DNA of 64,000 bases from Anaerocolumna sp. AGMB13020 (GTDB lineage Bacteria > Bacillota > Clostridia > Lachnospirales > Lachnospiraceae). The DNA lies in the NCBI RefSeq assembly GCF_033100115.1, contig NZ_CP136910.1, positions 2,540,001-2,604,000 of the forward strand. The letters run 5' to 3'. A program made the translations under genes and the position numbers. The notes under the pieces were generated by a model, which saw only the letters and a program-made list of their open reading frames with translations, was not told the DNA's origin and searched no databases. Positions 7,891 through 16,065 of this stretch are shown one piece after another. Positions within the stretch are counted from its first letter, which is position 1. The number at the start of each line of letters is the position of its first letter.

Positions 7891-9144
7891 ATGTTGGAAC
7901 ACAGTGCTGTCTTAATTCAATTATTATCGTCTGCCATCTATGGCAAACATCCTGATGCCGTTCCTGAACAAACCGATTGGCATGCTTTATATGAAGAAGC
8001 CAAAGCACATCAGGTTCACACGTTAATCTATCCACTCTTTGAGGAACTTCCGAAAGAATTTCGGCCTGATGCGGCCTTCCTTGAAGCTTATAAATGCGAG
8101 GTGTTAAGAGAAGCTGCTCTTCAAATACTGCACATGGCACAAATGGAGAAGGTATTTACTGCCTTTATGGAAGCAGGTATTCCAATTATTGCCCTGAAAG
8201 GATTAATAATAAGAGAATACTACCCATATCCTGAACTTCGTACCATGGGGGATGCTGATGTGCTGGTTCATACATCTGATCTGCAAAAGGCACATAAGGT
8301 GCTTATTTCCCTGGGTTATCGCAAAGGAAAAGTCAGCGAAAGACATATTACATATTTACATACCGTCCATCCAGAGGTAGAACTCCATGAAATTCTGACG
8401 ATCAATGAAGCCTCGGAAAGTAAGAAACATTTTAGTGATACTGTCTGGAACAATGCTCACTATGATTATGTAGGTGAAGTTCCGGTTCTGGTTCTCTCAG
8501 TAGAAGACCAGATACTTCATTTACTCTTTCATACCATTCAACATGTTATGATCAGCGGTATCGGCATCCGACAGATCTGTGATCTTACGCTGTTCCTGAA
8601 TGCGCACCTTAATGATTTTGCCTGGGAAGATATCCTGGCAGAAATGAGAGATTATGGCTGGGAAAAGTTCGCCATAACTATCTTTATACTATGCCACCAG
8701 CTTTTTAAACTTCCTGTTCCGGCTTTTATCCTGAAGGAGCGTTCAACTGACAGCCTCCTGTATCAGCAGCTCTTCATTGAAGATATCCTTCGTTCCGGTG
8801 TTTACGGTAAGAGAACGAAAGAACGGGAGGCTTCCAGACACATTTTAATGTATATGAAGAACAACAGCTCTGCTTTGTCTTCTGATATACCTCAAAATAA
8901 AGCAGTAAGGCATCAGACCGATAGATTGGTTCATCTTCTGCGATTTTTCTTTCCTGGTCCTGATAAATTACATTATCAATACCGGTATGTAAGAAAGTAC
9001 CCCTTGCTGCTCCCTTTTGCCTGGTTGCATCGGGCGTTCTATAACCTCCGGCAGCTATCTGTTCTTCCTTTTGTATATAAGAAGAAATTTACTGTATCAT
9101 ATGAAAGACGCATCAAACTGCTCCAGTGGCTGCAACTTCGTTAG
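7891..9144 (+). CDS. NTP_transf_5-type nucleotidyltransferase
   Basis: About 417 residues. The family signature is clear: IIALKGLIIREYYPYPELRTMGDADVLV carries the nucleotidyltransferase Asp pair, and HEILTI and the HTIQHVM segment follow. In lasso-peptide clusters such enzymes work with an HPr-kinase-like kinase and decorate the phosphorylated C-terminal residue of the peptide (known for the pseudomycoidin type). In other loci the family is linked to polysaccharide genes. It is convergent with the ABC exporter, and the two 3' ends overlap by 32 bp. An ATG at 7873 is in frame, but it contains the GGGAGG Shine-Dalgarno; the ATG at 7891 follows that site by ten bases and is the better start. Confidence 0.85.
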   Translation: MLEHSAVLIQLLSSAIYGKHPDAVPEQTDWHALYEEAKAHQVHTLIYPLFEELPKEFRPDAAFLEAYKCEVLREAALQILHMAQMEKVFTAFMEAGIPIIALKGLIIREYYPYPELRTMGDADVLVHTSDLQKAHKVLISLGYRKGKVSERHITYLHTVHPEVELHEILTINEASESKKHFSDTVWNNAHYDYVGEVPVLVLSVEDQILHLLFHTIQHVMISGIGIRQICDLTLFLNAHLNDFAWEDILAEMRDYGWEKFAITIFILCHQLFKLPVPAFILKERSTDSLLYQQLFIEDILRSGVYGKRTKEREASRHILMYMKNNSSALSSDIPQNKAVRHQTDRLVHLLRFFFPGPDKLHYQYRYVRKYPLLLPFAWLHRAFYNLRQLSVLPFVYKKKFTVSYERRIKLLQWLQLR

Positions 9145-10867
9145 CCATTTCATTAAATTCTGACAGAACTTCTTCCGCACTCCTTTCTCTGAGCCTGCCG
9201 CCCTTTAACTCAAGCACCCTGCGGCAGTACCGGAGGATTGAAAGCCTGTGGGTTATAATGATGCAGCTGCCCTGTCTCAAGCTGCTGATATTGTGTATAA
9301 CTTCTCTTTCTGTGTCCATGTCAAGTGCCGAAGTTGCTTCATCTAAAATCAGCAGGGGTTTCTTTCGAATAAGCGCTCTCGCAATGGATATTCTTTGAGC
9401 TTGTCCCTCTGATAGCCCCACTCCCCGTTCTCCTAAGTTTGTGTCAAGGCCTTCCGGTAATTCACATACAAATTCCCAGGCGCAGGCAGCCTTTAACATC
9501 TCCTTTTGCTCTTCTCTGTCTGCCTTACTGTCCCCGATTCTTAAATTCTCTTCAATGGTGCCGGAAAACAAGGTATTCCCCTGCGGCACATAGGATATTA
9601 GCTGCCTTATGCAGCAGCTCTCGAGATCATAATTAATTCCTTTGTCTTTTATATATATATGGCCGCTGGTTGGTCTTAGCAGTTGCATGAACAGATAGAT
9701 CAGAGTTGTTTTTCCCTCTCCGGATGCACCGGTTAATGCCAGGATATCTCCTGCCATTAGTGAAAAGGTTATATCCTTTAGCACTGGTTGCTCAGGTGTA
9801 TAGGCAAAGGTCAGCTCTTTCAGCTCAATGCTTTCAAATCCATTTATCAGCTTCCTGCCATGGGAATCCGCTGCTGGCTGCCCCACTGCCAGATGGGACT
9901 CTAAATCTTCCCTTAAGCCTTCTACTTCTATGATTCGTTTTGCAGAACCGGCTGCCGAATACATCGTAGGAAAAAGTGAAGCCAGTTCAATAAATGGCAG
10001 GATAATCTGTAAGATAAGCTGTATGTATGCAGTAATTGTACCCACTGTCAGCGCGCTGTCCAGCACATAAGCCGCTCCCCAGCCGAATACCGCAAGAAAT
10101 CCTATCCATAAACCTATCATAACGAAAGTATTAGTAACAGCCGACGTGTAATTTCTCTTAAGTGCCAGCCTTTTCCTCTCTGCCTGAAGCTCTCGCAGCT
10201 TGACTCTGCTCTCTCCTTCCCTGCCAAAGGTCTTAATAATCAGCATATGCTCCAGGCATTCCTGAAGATATGCTCTGTAGTTGGTATCCGCTTTCTGAGC
10301 TTCTTCATGAACGGATACATAACGAGAACCTGCAAAGGCACCCAGAATTAGGGTTACCGGACCTACTATTACTGAAAAATAAGCCACACCTCTGTGAAAG
10401 GACATCAGAACAAGAAAGGCTGCTGCCAGACCCATTACGGAAGCTGCCCCTCTGGTTAGTCCATTGATTATTCCATTTACAATAACCTGGGTGTCTCCGT
10501 TAACCCGGGCTGCCATGTCGCCTGTATGGTACCTGGCATATTCCATCCAGTCAGTATTGGCAAGCTTTTCATATACTTCTTCCTTTAAGCTTCCGGTCAT
10601 ATTTTCGGTGGTGCGAACTGTAAGTACTGTAATAAGCCATTTGCCAAACAAAAGTATCAGGACAGATACCGCAAAGAGAATTCCTCCCCTTACTGTTGCT
10701 TTTGTTATACCGCCTATAAAGGAATCAATCAAATCTTTTGAGAGATATGCCATTATTACCTTAATAACAGAGGAGACACTTCCTGCCAGTACTAAGATTA
10801 TCAGAGATATCATATGAGGATGGGTTCTCTTTCCCATCCATATAAGAATCTGTATTTTTTGCTTCAT
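9113..10867 (-). CDS. ABC exporter, fused membrane and ATPase domains
   Basis: The protein is about 584 residues from the ATG at 10867. The N-terminal half has six probable membrane helices (type I exporter fold). The C-terminal ATPase has Walker A TGASGEGKTT, the Q-loop segment ISYVPQGNTLF, the ABC signature LSEGQAQRISIARAL, Walker B LLILDEATSALD and an ITHRLS switch His. There is no N-terminal C39 peptidase. It ends the candidate RiPP cassette and most simply exports the peptide product. An in-frame extension to 10954 exists, but that stretch is the structured leader copy C and is not protein-like. The gene's 3' end overlaps the convergent nucleotidyltransferase gene. Confidence 0.92.
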   Translation of the reverse strand: MKQKIQILIWMGKRTHPHMISLIILVLAGSVSSVIKVIMAYLSKDLIDSFIGGITKATVRGGILFAVSVLILLFGKWLITVLTVRTTENMTGSLKEEVYEKLANTDWMEYARYHTGDMAARVNGDTQVIVNGIINGLTRGAASVMGLAAAFLVLMSFHRGVAYFSVIVGPVTLILGAFAGSRYVSVHEEAQKADTNYRAYLQECLEHMLIIKTFGREGESRVKLRELQAERKRLALKRNYTSAVTNTFVMIGLWIGFLAVFGWGAAYVLDSALTVGTITAYIQLILQIILPFIELASLFPTMYSAAGSAKRIIEVEGLREDLESHLAVGQPAADSHGRKLINGFESIELKELTFAYTPEQPVLKDITFSLMAGDILALTGASGEGKTTLIYLFMQLLRPTSGHIYIKDKGINYDLESCCIRQLISYVPQGNTLFSGTIEENLRIGDSKADREEQKEMLKAACAWEFVCELPEGLDTNLGERGVGLSEGQAQRISIARALIRKKPLLILDEATSALDMDTEREVIHNISSLRQGSCIIITHRLSILRYCRRVLELKGGRLRERSAEEVLSEFNEMANEVAATGAV

Positions 10868-10870
10868 CTG

Positions 10871-10970
10871 TATACCTACTGCATATCGCTGACATGCCAG
10901 CAATACCGCCACGAAAATAAGTGAGAAGGCTTCGTGTGGCAACCTTTCAATCATAAATTCCCTCTCACTC
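10871..10970 (-). ncRNA. Structured leader, copy C, before the ABC exporter gene
   Basis: On the minus strand the element lies in the S26 peptidase-ABC exporter gap and ends just before the ATG at 10867. Stem 1 is AGTGAGAGGG/CCTTCTCACT. The loop holds GAAAGGTTGCCACA, whose GCCAC can pair with GTGGC after the stem. Stem 2 is TATTGCTG/CAGCGATA. Compared with copies A and B, stem 1 shows paired A-T to G-C changes and stem 2 an A-T to T-A exchange. Such compensatory changes point to selection on RNA folding. Confidence 0.75.
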
Positions 10971-11044
10971 TTTATCAGTATGCCATTTATCTGTTTATCT
11001 AATTTATTGAAAAAGCAGAAAATCCTCTAGTACGGTTAAGAATG

Positions 11045-11518
11045 CTAATGATTGAATTTTCTCTGTAAGCTGCGAAATTCATGGTACCGGCAGATAATTG
11101 TTTTACGAAAGGGCAGTATACAAAACCATAGAAAGGCAAGAATTTTCCACCTAAAGTCATTTACAGGAATCTCTGTCTCCTTCCGCCATACTGTATTTAC
11201 TTTCGCCAGTATCTGATCTTTTCGAATCGGTCCTTCCAGACTTCTTTGTGCATCTCCATTTATATATACATGTTCCTTTCTCTTAAATATGACCCGGTGC
11301 AATACATATGCGCTGTCATCTCTTTGTATCAAGATAATGTCACCGGTTCTTATTTCTGAAAAAAAACAGGTAATCAGCTCTACACTATCCTTGTTCTCAC
11401 GCAGAAAGGGATACATACTGTTTCCGGTTACGGTTATCCGTACACTCTTATCATTCTCCAGTAGTTTTTGGATTACGGGCATCATAACGCCTGTACTGAT
11501 TCTTTTTATTTCAGACAT
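11045..11518 (-). CDS. S24/S26-type signal-peptidase-like serine peptidase
   Basis: A 157-residue protein with the catalytic Ser in GNSMYPFLR at residue 34 and a YVLHRVI motif with His74. This resembles the Ser-His dyad of SipW/ER-type signal peptidases rather than the Ser-Lys dyad. A hydrophobic segment near residues 126-138 could anchor the C-terminal end. It overlaps the upstream kinase gene by 13 bp, so the two are probably translationally coupled. The likely role is leader removal from the peptide made in this cassette. Homologues also occur in polysaccharide loci, so the substrate is an inference. Confidence 0.82.
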   Translation of the reverse strand: MSEIKRISTGVMMPVIQKLLENDKSVRITVTGNSMYPFLRENKDSVELITCFFSEIRTGDIILIQRDDSAYVLHRVIFKRKEHVYINGDAQRSLEGPIRKDQILAKVNTVWRKETEIPVNDFRWKILAFLWFCILPFRKTIICRYHEFRSLQRKFNH

Positions 11519-12354
11519 TGGTATAATAACTCCACTGCTTCCCTGTCAGGCCTGCATCTTAAAAGAAATACAGGTGTAACAGTTATTATCTCCTCCAGAT
11601 TCTTAAGAGCCAGCTTCATATCCTGCTCATTGTTATATGGCAGAAAACTTCTGGGCATTAGTTTCTTCAGAGTTTCCTCCCCGGATAGCTTCATAATATC
11701 GTTTTCTTTTGACTGCTCCAAAAGTACGATTGCACTTAAATCAGCTGTTTTTCTGGTGCATTTTCTGCTTGCGCCATTCCATAGAGTGCCGTATACTCTT
11801 GGACTTCCTTGTATCACCCTGATTGCAGGCCTGTCATGATTAATCATGACAGCCCCTTTGTATTTCCTCCACAGATTTGCCTGGGTGGTCTTTCCCATTC
11901 CGGAGGGTCCTGAAAAAATCAGCCCTTTGCCTTCATATTCTATGGCCGCACCATGAATTACCAGTCCGTTATGCCGTAGGATACGGTTACGAAAAGCAAT
12001 TTCTCCAAGTGTGCTTAAAAAAGAAGCTGCCGGCTTCTTCTCCTCCGGAGTATAGGAAATGTCCACCTGACTCCAATCTCTGTCCGCTGTCATTCTATAT
12101 GACAATCTGTCTGTCATTCTGTTAAAGAGATACAGCTCTGTTTTTTCTGCATCCCCTGTATAAGGCACCCACCTTATACTATCATCAAAAACAATCAGTT
12201 CCTTGGGAATCTGAATCTCTTTCTCCCGTCTGTATGTAAGCTTCATTTCCTCTCCTGAAGACCTTCGTTTAAAGGTGTTTAACTTTCTGTCTGACCATTT
12301 AAGATCCGTCTCCAGCGTTATGGAAATATCTGCTATCTGTAGAGTACTTTTCAT
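11506..12354 (-). CDS. HPr kinase-like (HprK-related) kinase
   Basis: This 282-residue protein has an HPr-kinase/PEP-carboxykinase-type P-loop, GPSGMGKT at residues 149-156, preceded by LVIHGAAIEYEGKGLIFS. It is followed by INHDRPAIRV, equivalent to the acidic HprK segment, and GTLWNGASRK. It lacks the full-length HPr kinase architecture, and no HPr gene is nearby. Related kinases in lasso-peptide clusters phosphorylate the C-terminal Ser of the precursor. The precursor-like ORF lies directly upstream. A 7-bp perfect inverted repeat (ATACCGC/GCGGTAT) and a CAGGAG Shine-Dalgarno precede the start. Confidence 0.85.
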   Translation of the reverse strand: MKSTLQIADISITLETDLKWSDRKLNTFKRRSSGEEMKLTYRREKEIQIPKELIVFDDSIRWVPYTGDAEKTELYLFNRMTDRLSYRMTADRDWSQVDISYTPEEKKPAASFLSTLGEIAFRNRILRHNGLVIHGAAIEYEGKGLIFSGPSGMGKTTQANLWRKYKGAVMINHDRPAIRVIQGSPRVYGTLWNGASRKCTRKTADLSAIVLLEQSKENDIMKLSGEETLKKLMPRSFLPYNNEQDMKLALKNLEEIITVTPVFLLRCRPDREAVELLYQCLK

Positions 12355-12547
12355 GCTGACACTCCTGTATACCGCTTATCTGCCTGCGGTATTGTCTTAA
12401 TATATATCTGGCTTCCATTACAAGCCGTGACTAAACTCCAATACATCTCGTAAGAGCCCTTGCGGTACTGTTAATCACAAAAAGTAATATCTGCAATTCA
12501 CTTTCCCCTTCACTCAGACCGCACTGTTCGCTAATATACCAAACTTC

Positions 12548-12724
12548 TTAACTGCAGCCTCCTGCGCTGGTATACCCAAGTTTGCAGCGGCTTTTTCTGC
12601 AAAATATCATTTCCCAAATGTAAGTTAGGGGATCCGGTCCAGACAAACCGATATGGCAGGTTGCCAATCTTTCCTCCGGTCTTAATTCAACGATTTCAAT
12701 TGTAGGTTTTATGTAATCCTTCAT
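12548..12724 (-). CDS. Candidate RiPP precursor peptide, 58 residues
   Basis: This ORF starts with an ATG that overlaps the radical SAM stop codon (ATGA) and has a strong GGAGG Shine-Dalgarno seven bases upstream. The N-terminus carries YIKPTIEIVEL at residues 4-14, which fits the YxxP-type motif bound by PqqD-like recognition domains, followed by the polar stretch RPEERLA ending at residue 21. The rest has Cys at 23, 42, 47 and 57, a GPDP segment, aromatic residues and a C-terminal Ser58. Position between the maturase and the kinase, size and leader motif all suggest a ribosomally made, modified peptide. Residues after 41 use codons typical of an out-of-frame shadow. Removing one T at 12601-12604 would give an Ala-rich 69-residue product instead, so the C-terminus is uncertain. 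Confidence 0.65.
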   Translation of the reverse strand: MKDYIKPTIEIVELRPEERLATCHIGLSGPDPLTYIWEMIFCRKSRCKLGYTSAGGCS

Positions 12725-13827
12725 ACTATTTCCTCCATTTTCTCATATTCTGTCAGCCTGCTGGTTTCTCTTGCCAATTCGCAAAGGTAAGGTGCAGGCT
12801 CTTTAAAGCTGCCGGTTTCATTCAGCAGTCTTCCCGGACAGGACTTGCATTGCCCTTTCAGGGAACATTTACTGCAGGTCTTGCATACCGGTACTTTATC
12901 GCATTTTTGAACCAGTTCCCTCCAGGCACGCCGAAAAGAACTTTTCAAGGGCTGGGTCTTGGGAGTATTCATTATGGAGCAGGGCACCATTACTCCTTCC
13001 CACGTTATAAAGAAACTGTTCTTTCCACTGTTACAGGGAAATGCATTACTGCTCTGGAAGTAATCAAAACACTCTGTTGCTTTACTATATGCATCCTTAT
13101 CAATATGTACGGTTTCGTCAAAAGCCTCTGCTTCTACTTCCGGCTGTGTATCAAGAATTAACTGCGCCTGCTCAGCCGGAGCCAGCCGCCCGGTATCAAT
13201 CTCCCTCCTCTCCCTCTCCGGTGTGATATAATCCACCAGATTTATTTTTAAACCAAATCCCTCTGCCAGGTTCCTGATAGCAGGCAGATCCGATCTGTTT
13301 TCCTTGATTATGGTAGTTCTTAACTGAAGATTTATGCCTGCTTCCTTTATCAGCCGAATTCCCTCCAACGCTTGCTGAAAACCATCTGCATTCCCGCATA
13401 CTTTTCTATAGGTATCAGAAGACCCACCGTAAAGTGAGATATCTATCTGAGAAGGAGGTATGGTCTTAAGCCATTTGATCACCTCCGTTGTAATCAACGT
13501 TCCGTTTGTATAGATACTGATGATAAATCCCATTCTGGTTAATGCTTCGTATATTTCTTTGAAATCTTCTCGAAAAAATACTTCCCCTCCGGTCAAAAGC
13601 AGAAACAGCATACCAGAATCCCTGGCCTCACCGGCAAGCTCAATCCATTCTTTTGTACTTAGTTCTTTCTTCTTTAAGTCACTGTGAAGAAGTCCGTTAC
13701 AGGCATAGCACATTCTGCAGCCCAGGTTACAGCGGGTGGTAAGCTCAAATTGACCGGATAAAGGAATTTTTTTGCTAAAAGAGTTCATTGTCAGTGTTGC
13801 ACTTAACTGTCCCCAGTTCATTGCCAT
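12721..13827 (-). CDS. Radical SAM/SPASM peptide maturase
   Basis: This 368-residue enzyme has the radical SAM cluster motif CNLGCRMC (Cys33, 37, 40) and a GGE motif (LLLTGGEVF). A C-terminal SPASM domain has many Cys residues: 265, 283, 309, 315, 318, 321, 327, 330 and 349. They could hold two auxiliary 4Fe-4S clusters. SPASM enzymes next to PqqD-like proteins install thioether, C-C or C-O crosslinks in peptides. The gene overlaps the PqqD-like gene by 53 bp, and its stop overlaps the precursor ATG. The 13827 ATG is preceded by AGGGG about 11 bases upstream. In-frame ATGs at 13821 and 13788 are possible alternatives. The exact bond formed cannot be told from sequence. Confidence 0.92.
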   Translation of the reverse strand: MAMNWGQLSATLTMNSFSKKIPLSGQFELTTRCNLGCRMCYACNGLLHSDLKKKELSTKEWIELAGEARDSGMLFLLLTGGEVFFREDFKEIYEALTRMGFIISIYTNGTLITTEVIKWLKTIPPSQIDISLYGGSSDTYRKVCGNADGFQQALEGIRLIKEAGINLQLRTTIIKENRSDLPAIRNLAEGFGLKINLVDYITPERERREIDTGRLAPAEQAQLILDTQPEVEAEAFDETVHIDKDAYSKATECFDYFQSSNAFPCNSGKNSFFITWEGVMVPCSIMNTPKTQPLKSSFRRAWRELVQKCDKVPVCKTCSKCSLKGQCKSCPGRLLNETGSFKEPAPYLCELARETSRLTEYEKMEEIV

Positions 13828-14092
13828 CTTCTATCAATCCCCTCTCATTAATCTGGTGAATAAAATCTGTAATATCCTCCGCTGCCAGCTCTGCTTCAAC
13901 ACTGTATTTTTCTCTTAGCAGCTTTACCAGCTCCTCCTTTGATTCTATCCCCTGTTCCAGCTTAGACCAAAGCAAGGCTCCACTTTCACTCAGACTCATT
14001 AATCCATTAAAATCCACTACCCTCTGCCCTACGGGTACTACTACCCAGGCTCCTGCTATTTCACGCAGCAAAAATCCGCTCTTAATTTTCAT
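13775..14092 (-). CDS. PqqD-like RiPP recognition element protein
   Basis: A 105-residue protein of the PqqD family, shown by VVDFNGLMSLSESGALLWSKLEQG and the following helix KEELVKLLREKYSV. These small winged-helix proteins bind the leader peptide of a RiPP precursor and present it to the radical SAM enzyme. The start ATG overlaps the stop of the upstream Wzz-like gene (ATGA) and has a GGGAGG Shine-Dalgarno. The 3' end runs 53 bp into the radical SAM gene, a common arrangement for obligate partners. Confidence 0.9.
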   Translation of the reverse strand: MKIKSGFLLREIAGAWVVVPVGQRVVDFNGLMSLSESGALLWSKLEQGIESKEELVKLLREKYSVEAELAAEDITDFIHQINERGLIEDGNELGTVKCNTDNELF

Positions 14093-14745
14093 GTTACACT
14101 TCCTCCCTTACGCAGCTTTGCTTTCACTTCTGTTATGGGAACTACTGCAAGTACTGCCAGGCTCAGATATTCTTCTACCTGCTGCGCAGTCTTGATCCTG
14201 GTCCCTTTTATATATCTTATAGTCAGCACAAGTACTGTGATAACTCCTCCCAGCAAAGCTCCTCTTACGAACCCTACTGCATCTTCTTTCGGAAACACCT
14301 GTGCACGGCCGGCTTCCTCCAGAACTTTTATTTCAAATATATCTCCGAATTCCCTCTTTACAACTTTGATATAGGCGTTGATCAGGGTAACGGCACGGTC
14401 TGGATCATAGTCATATACAGTAAGTTCTATAACCCTTGTATTTTCCACCAGAGACAGATACATGGTCTCTCTTAATTCTGCTGCGGTCAGATCTGCATCT
14501 GCTTCAAGAATTACCTTCTCCAGGATATTTCTGTTCTGCATAAGGCGTATCAGGTCATCTGCTGCCTGCATCCCGGTCTGCAGCTTTGTTACCGCATAAT
14601 AGTAATCCGATATTATGTAGCGGTTCACAAACCCTACCAGCAAACCTGCCAATACCGTTAGGAGTATGATTGTTTTAATTTTATTTCTCAGGTATATCAG
14701 ATATTCACTGAAGGTATCCTTCGTATCGGTTTTTATTCTTTCCAT
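14089..14745 (-). CDS. Wzz/CpsC-like polysaccharide chain-length/co-polymerase protein
   Basis: This 218-residue protein has an N-terminal membrane helix near residues 22-42, an extracytoplasmic helical region and a C-terminal membrane helix near residues 160-180. That is the Wzz topology. The segment RVIELTVYDYDPDRAVTLINAYI matches the corresponding part of CpsC-type proteins. It lacks the N-terminal Wzz signature strength of the 17622-18407 protein, so it is a divergent second copy. Its stop overlaps the PqqD start, which physically joins the polysaccharide and peptide genes in one operon. Confidence 0.75.
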   Translation of the reverse strand: MERIKTDTKDTFSEYLIYLRNKIKTIILLTVLAGLLVGFVNRYIISDYYYAVTKLQTGMQAADDLIRLMQNRNILEKVILEADADLTAAELRETMYLSLVENTRVIELTVYDYDPDRAVTLINAYIKVVKREFGDIFEIKVLEEAGRAQVFPKEDAVGFVRGALLGGVITVLVLTIRYIKGTRIKTAQQVEEYLSLAVLAVVPITEVKAKLRKGGSVT

Positions 14746-14754
14746 GAAAGCTCC

Positions 14755-15375
14755 TTATCCGCTATGTAATATATAACGCTTAGCCATATCAGTAAAACCC
14801 CTGCAAAGCAGGTGCCCCAGAATACACCCCAGTACATTAAGCAAAACATCATCTGTCTGCAGATACCCCCTTTGTGTCAGGTATTGTGCAAGTTCAATCG
14901 TGAGGCTTAAGGTTACTCCACATAACAGATATATTGATATCTGTCTATTTTCCGAAAACAACCTGGATAGGAGAAACCCAAATGGCAGAAAGAGTATGAT
15001 GTTTTCAATGGCATAGATATTCCCTTCAAGCCTATGGGAAAAGGTTGCAAGAGGCATTAAATCTATATCGGTTCTGGAACCGGGTGGCCTGGAAAGAATG
15101 GCAAGAAAAAAAACAAAGGTGATATAGGTAAATAACAAAAATAGCAACGTCTGTGTCTTTCCGGTCATTATCCGAAATCTGTTTCTCCTCTTCTGCCCAA
15201 GCAACAGAAAAGTGAAGTCAAAAACCATAAGGGCAAGTATTCCGGAAAATGCCGATGGTATCAGATAAGAAGCCGCTGCCAGGATGGTATCGTTATAGAT
15301 GGGCAGCAACAACCCGTTATATATATTGGTCTTTAAGAAGCTTCCTGCCGTTATGTATAAATATATCTGCTGCAT
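14755..15375 (-). CDS. VanZ-family membrane protein
   Basis: About 206 residues with four or five membrane helices. It shows the VanZ core ENIILFLPFGFLLSRLF, TLSLTIELAQYLTQRGYLQTDDVLLNVLGCILGHLL. The family's role in polysaccharide loci is not established. Of several in-frame starts, the ATG at 15375 is chosen because a GGAG lies six bases before it; this gives a 59-bp overlap with the upstream cpsB-like gene. A longer form from 15408 is possible. Confidence 0.8.
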   Translation of the reverse strand: MQQIYLYITAGSFLKTNIYNGLLLPIYNDTILAAASYLIPSAFSGILALMVFDFTFLLLGQKRRNRFRIMTGKTQTLLFLLFTYITFVFFLAILSRPPGSRTDIDLMPLATFSHRLEGNIYAIENIILFLPFGFLLSRLFSENRQISIYLLCGVTLSLTIELAQYLTQRGYLQTDDVLLNVLGCILGHLLCRGFTDMAKRYILHSG

Positions 15376-16042
15376 ATTCATCTCCGTACTTTTTCTTTGC
15401 CGTATCAATACACTCCCTTATCCTTGGCGGTCTGATTTTATCACCATGGCTGTCCGTGGCTACAAAGTGCAATAACTTTCGCTTAAGGAGTTTCTTAACA
15501 AATCGCTGCAATTCCCTACCATCCTCCCCTCGTATACTGGAGGCATTGGATTGAATATAAGCCCCCATAAGAATCAGTTCGTCAACGAGCTTTAGATCCT
15601 TTCTCAATACATAATACCGTTCAATATGCGCTATAACCGGCTTGTATCCTCCAATTATAAGATTCTGAATGCTGCTCTTTAAATAACGGTACTCACAGGA
15701 GGGCTGAAACTCAACCAATACATAACTTGTATTTCCCAAAGTAGGTATTTCATTTTTCTGAAGCCCGTATACGGTGTCCTGGCTGTAGAATATCTCACTC
15801 CCCATATAAAGCTTAAGTTCCGGAAACTGCTCCTCTGCTTTTATTCTCAATTCTTCAAAGGCTCCCATTAATTTGCTTCGTCTGTCTTCCCCTCTTCGGT
15901 AGGATATATGGGGTGTCGCTATCACTGTTCGGATTCCTTCGGAAAAGGCGATTTCCAGCATACGCAATGCCTGGTTTATACTATGAGCACCATCATCCAC
16001 TTTTGGTATTATATGATTGTGTATATCAATATATCCTTCCAT
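15317..16042 (-). CDS. CpsB/CapC-type manganese-dependent protein tyrosine phosphatase
   Basis: A PHP-fold enzyme that removes phosphate from the tyrosine kinase of the polysaccharide locus. Metal ligands of the family are all visible: DIHNHIIPKVDDGA at the start, ATPH near residue 45, GSEIFYS, AHIERY and ATDSHGDK. The ATG at 16042 has a GGTGG Shine-Dalgarno and begins just before the conserved GYIDIHNH; a GTG further upstream is less likely. A second, altered homologue lies at 18518-19267. Confidence 0.92.
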   Translation of the reverse strand: MEGYIDIHNHIIPKVDDGAHSINQALRMLEIAFSEGIRTVIATPHISYRRGEDRRSKLMGAFEELRIKAEEQFPELKLYMGSEIFYSQDTVYGLQKNEIPTLGNTSYVLVEFQPSCEYRYLKSSIQNLIIGGYKPVIAHIERYYVLRKDLKLVDELILMGAYIQSNASSIRGEDGRELQRFVKKLLKRKLLHFVATDSHGDKIRPPRIRECIDTAKKKYGDEYAADIFIHNGRKLLKDQYI

Positions 16043-16065
16043 CTTTACCACCACTTCTTTACGGA

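Noticed and set aside
10868..10954. 29-residue N-terminal extension of the ABC exporter
   Set aside because: The extension is exactly the structured leader copy C read as protein; the ATG at 10867 fits the exporter family start.
12433..12547. Second small peptide gene after the precursor
   Set aside because: A coding-like stretch exists in frame after the precursor stop, but only a weak TTG start with GGGG could be found; it is mentioned only under the frameshift finding.
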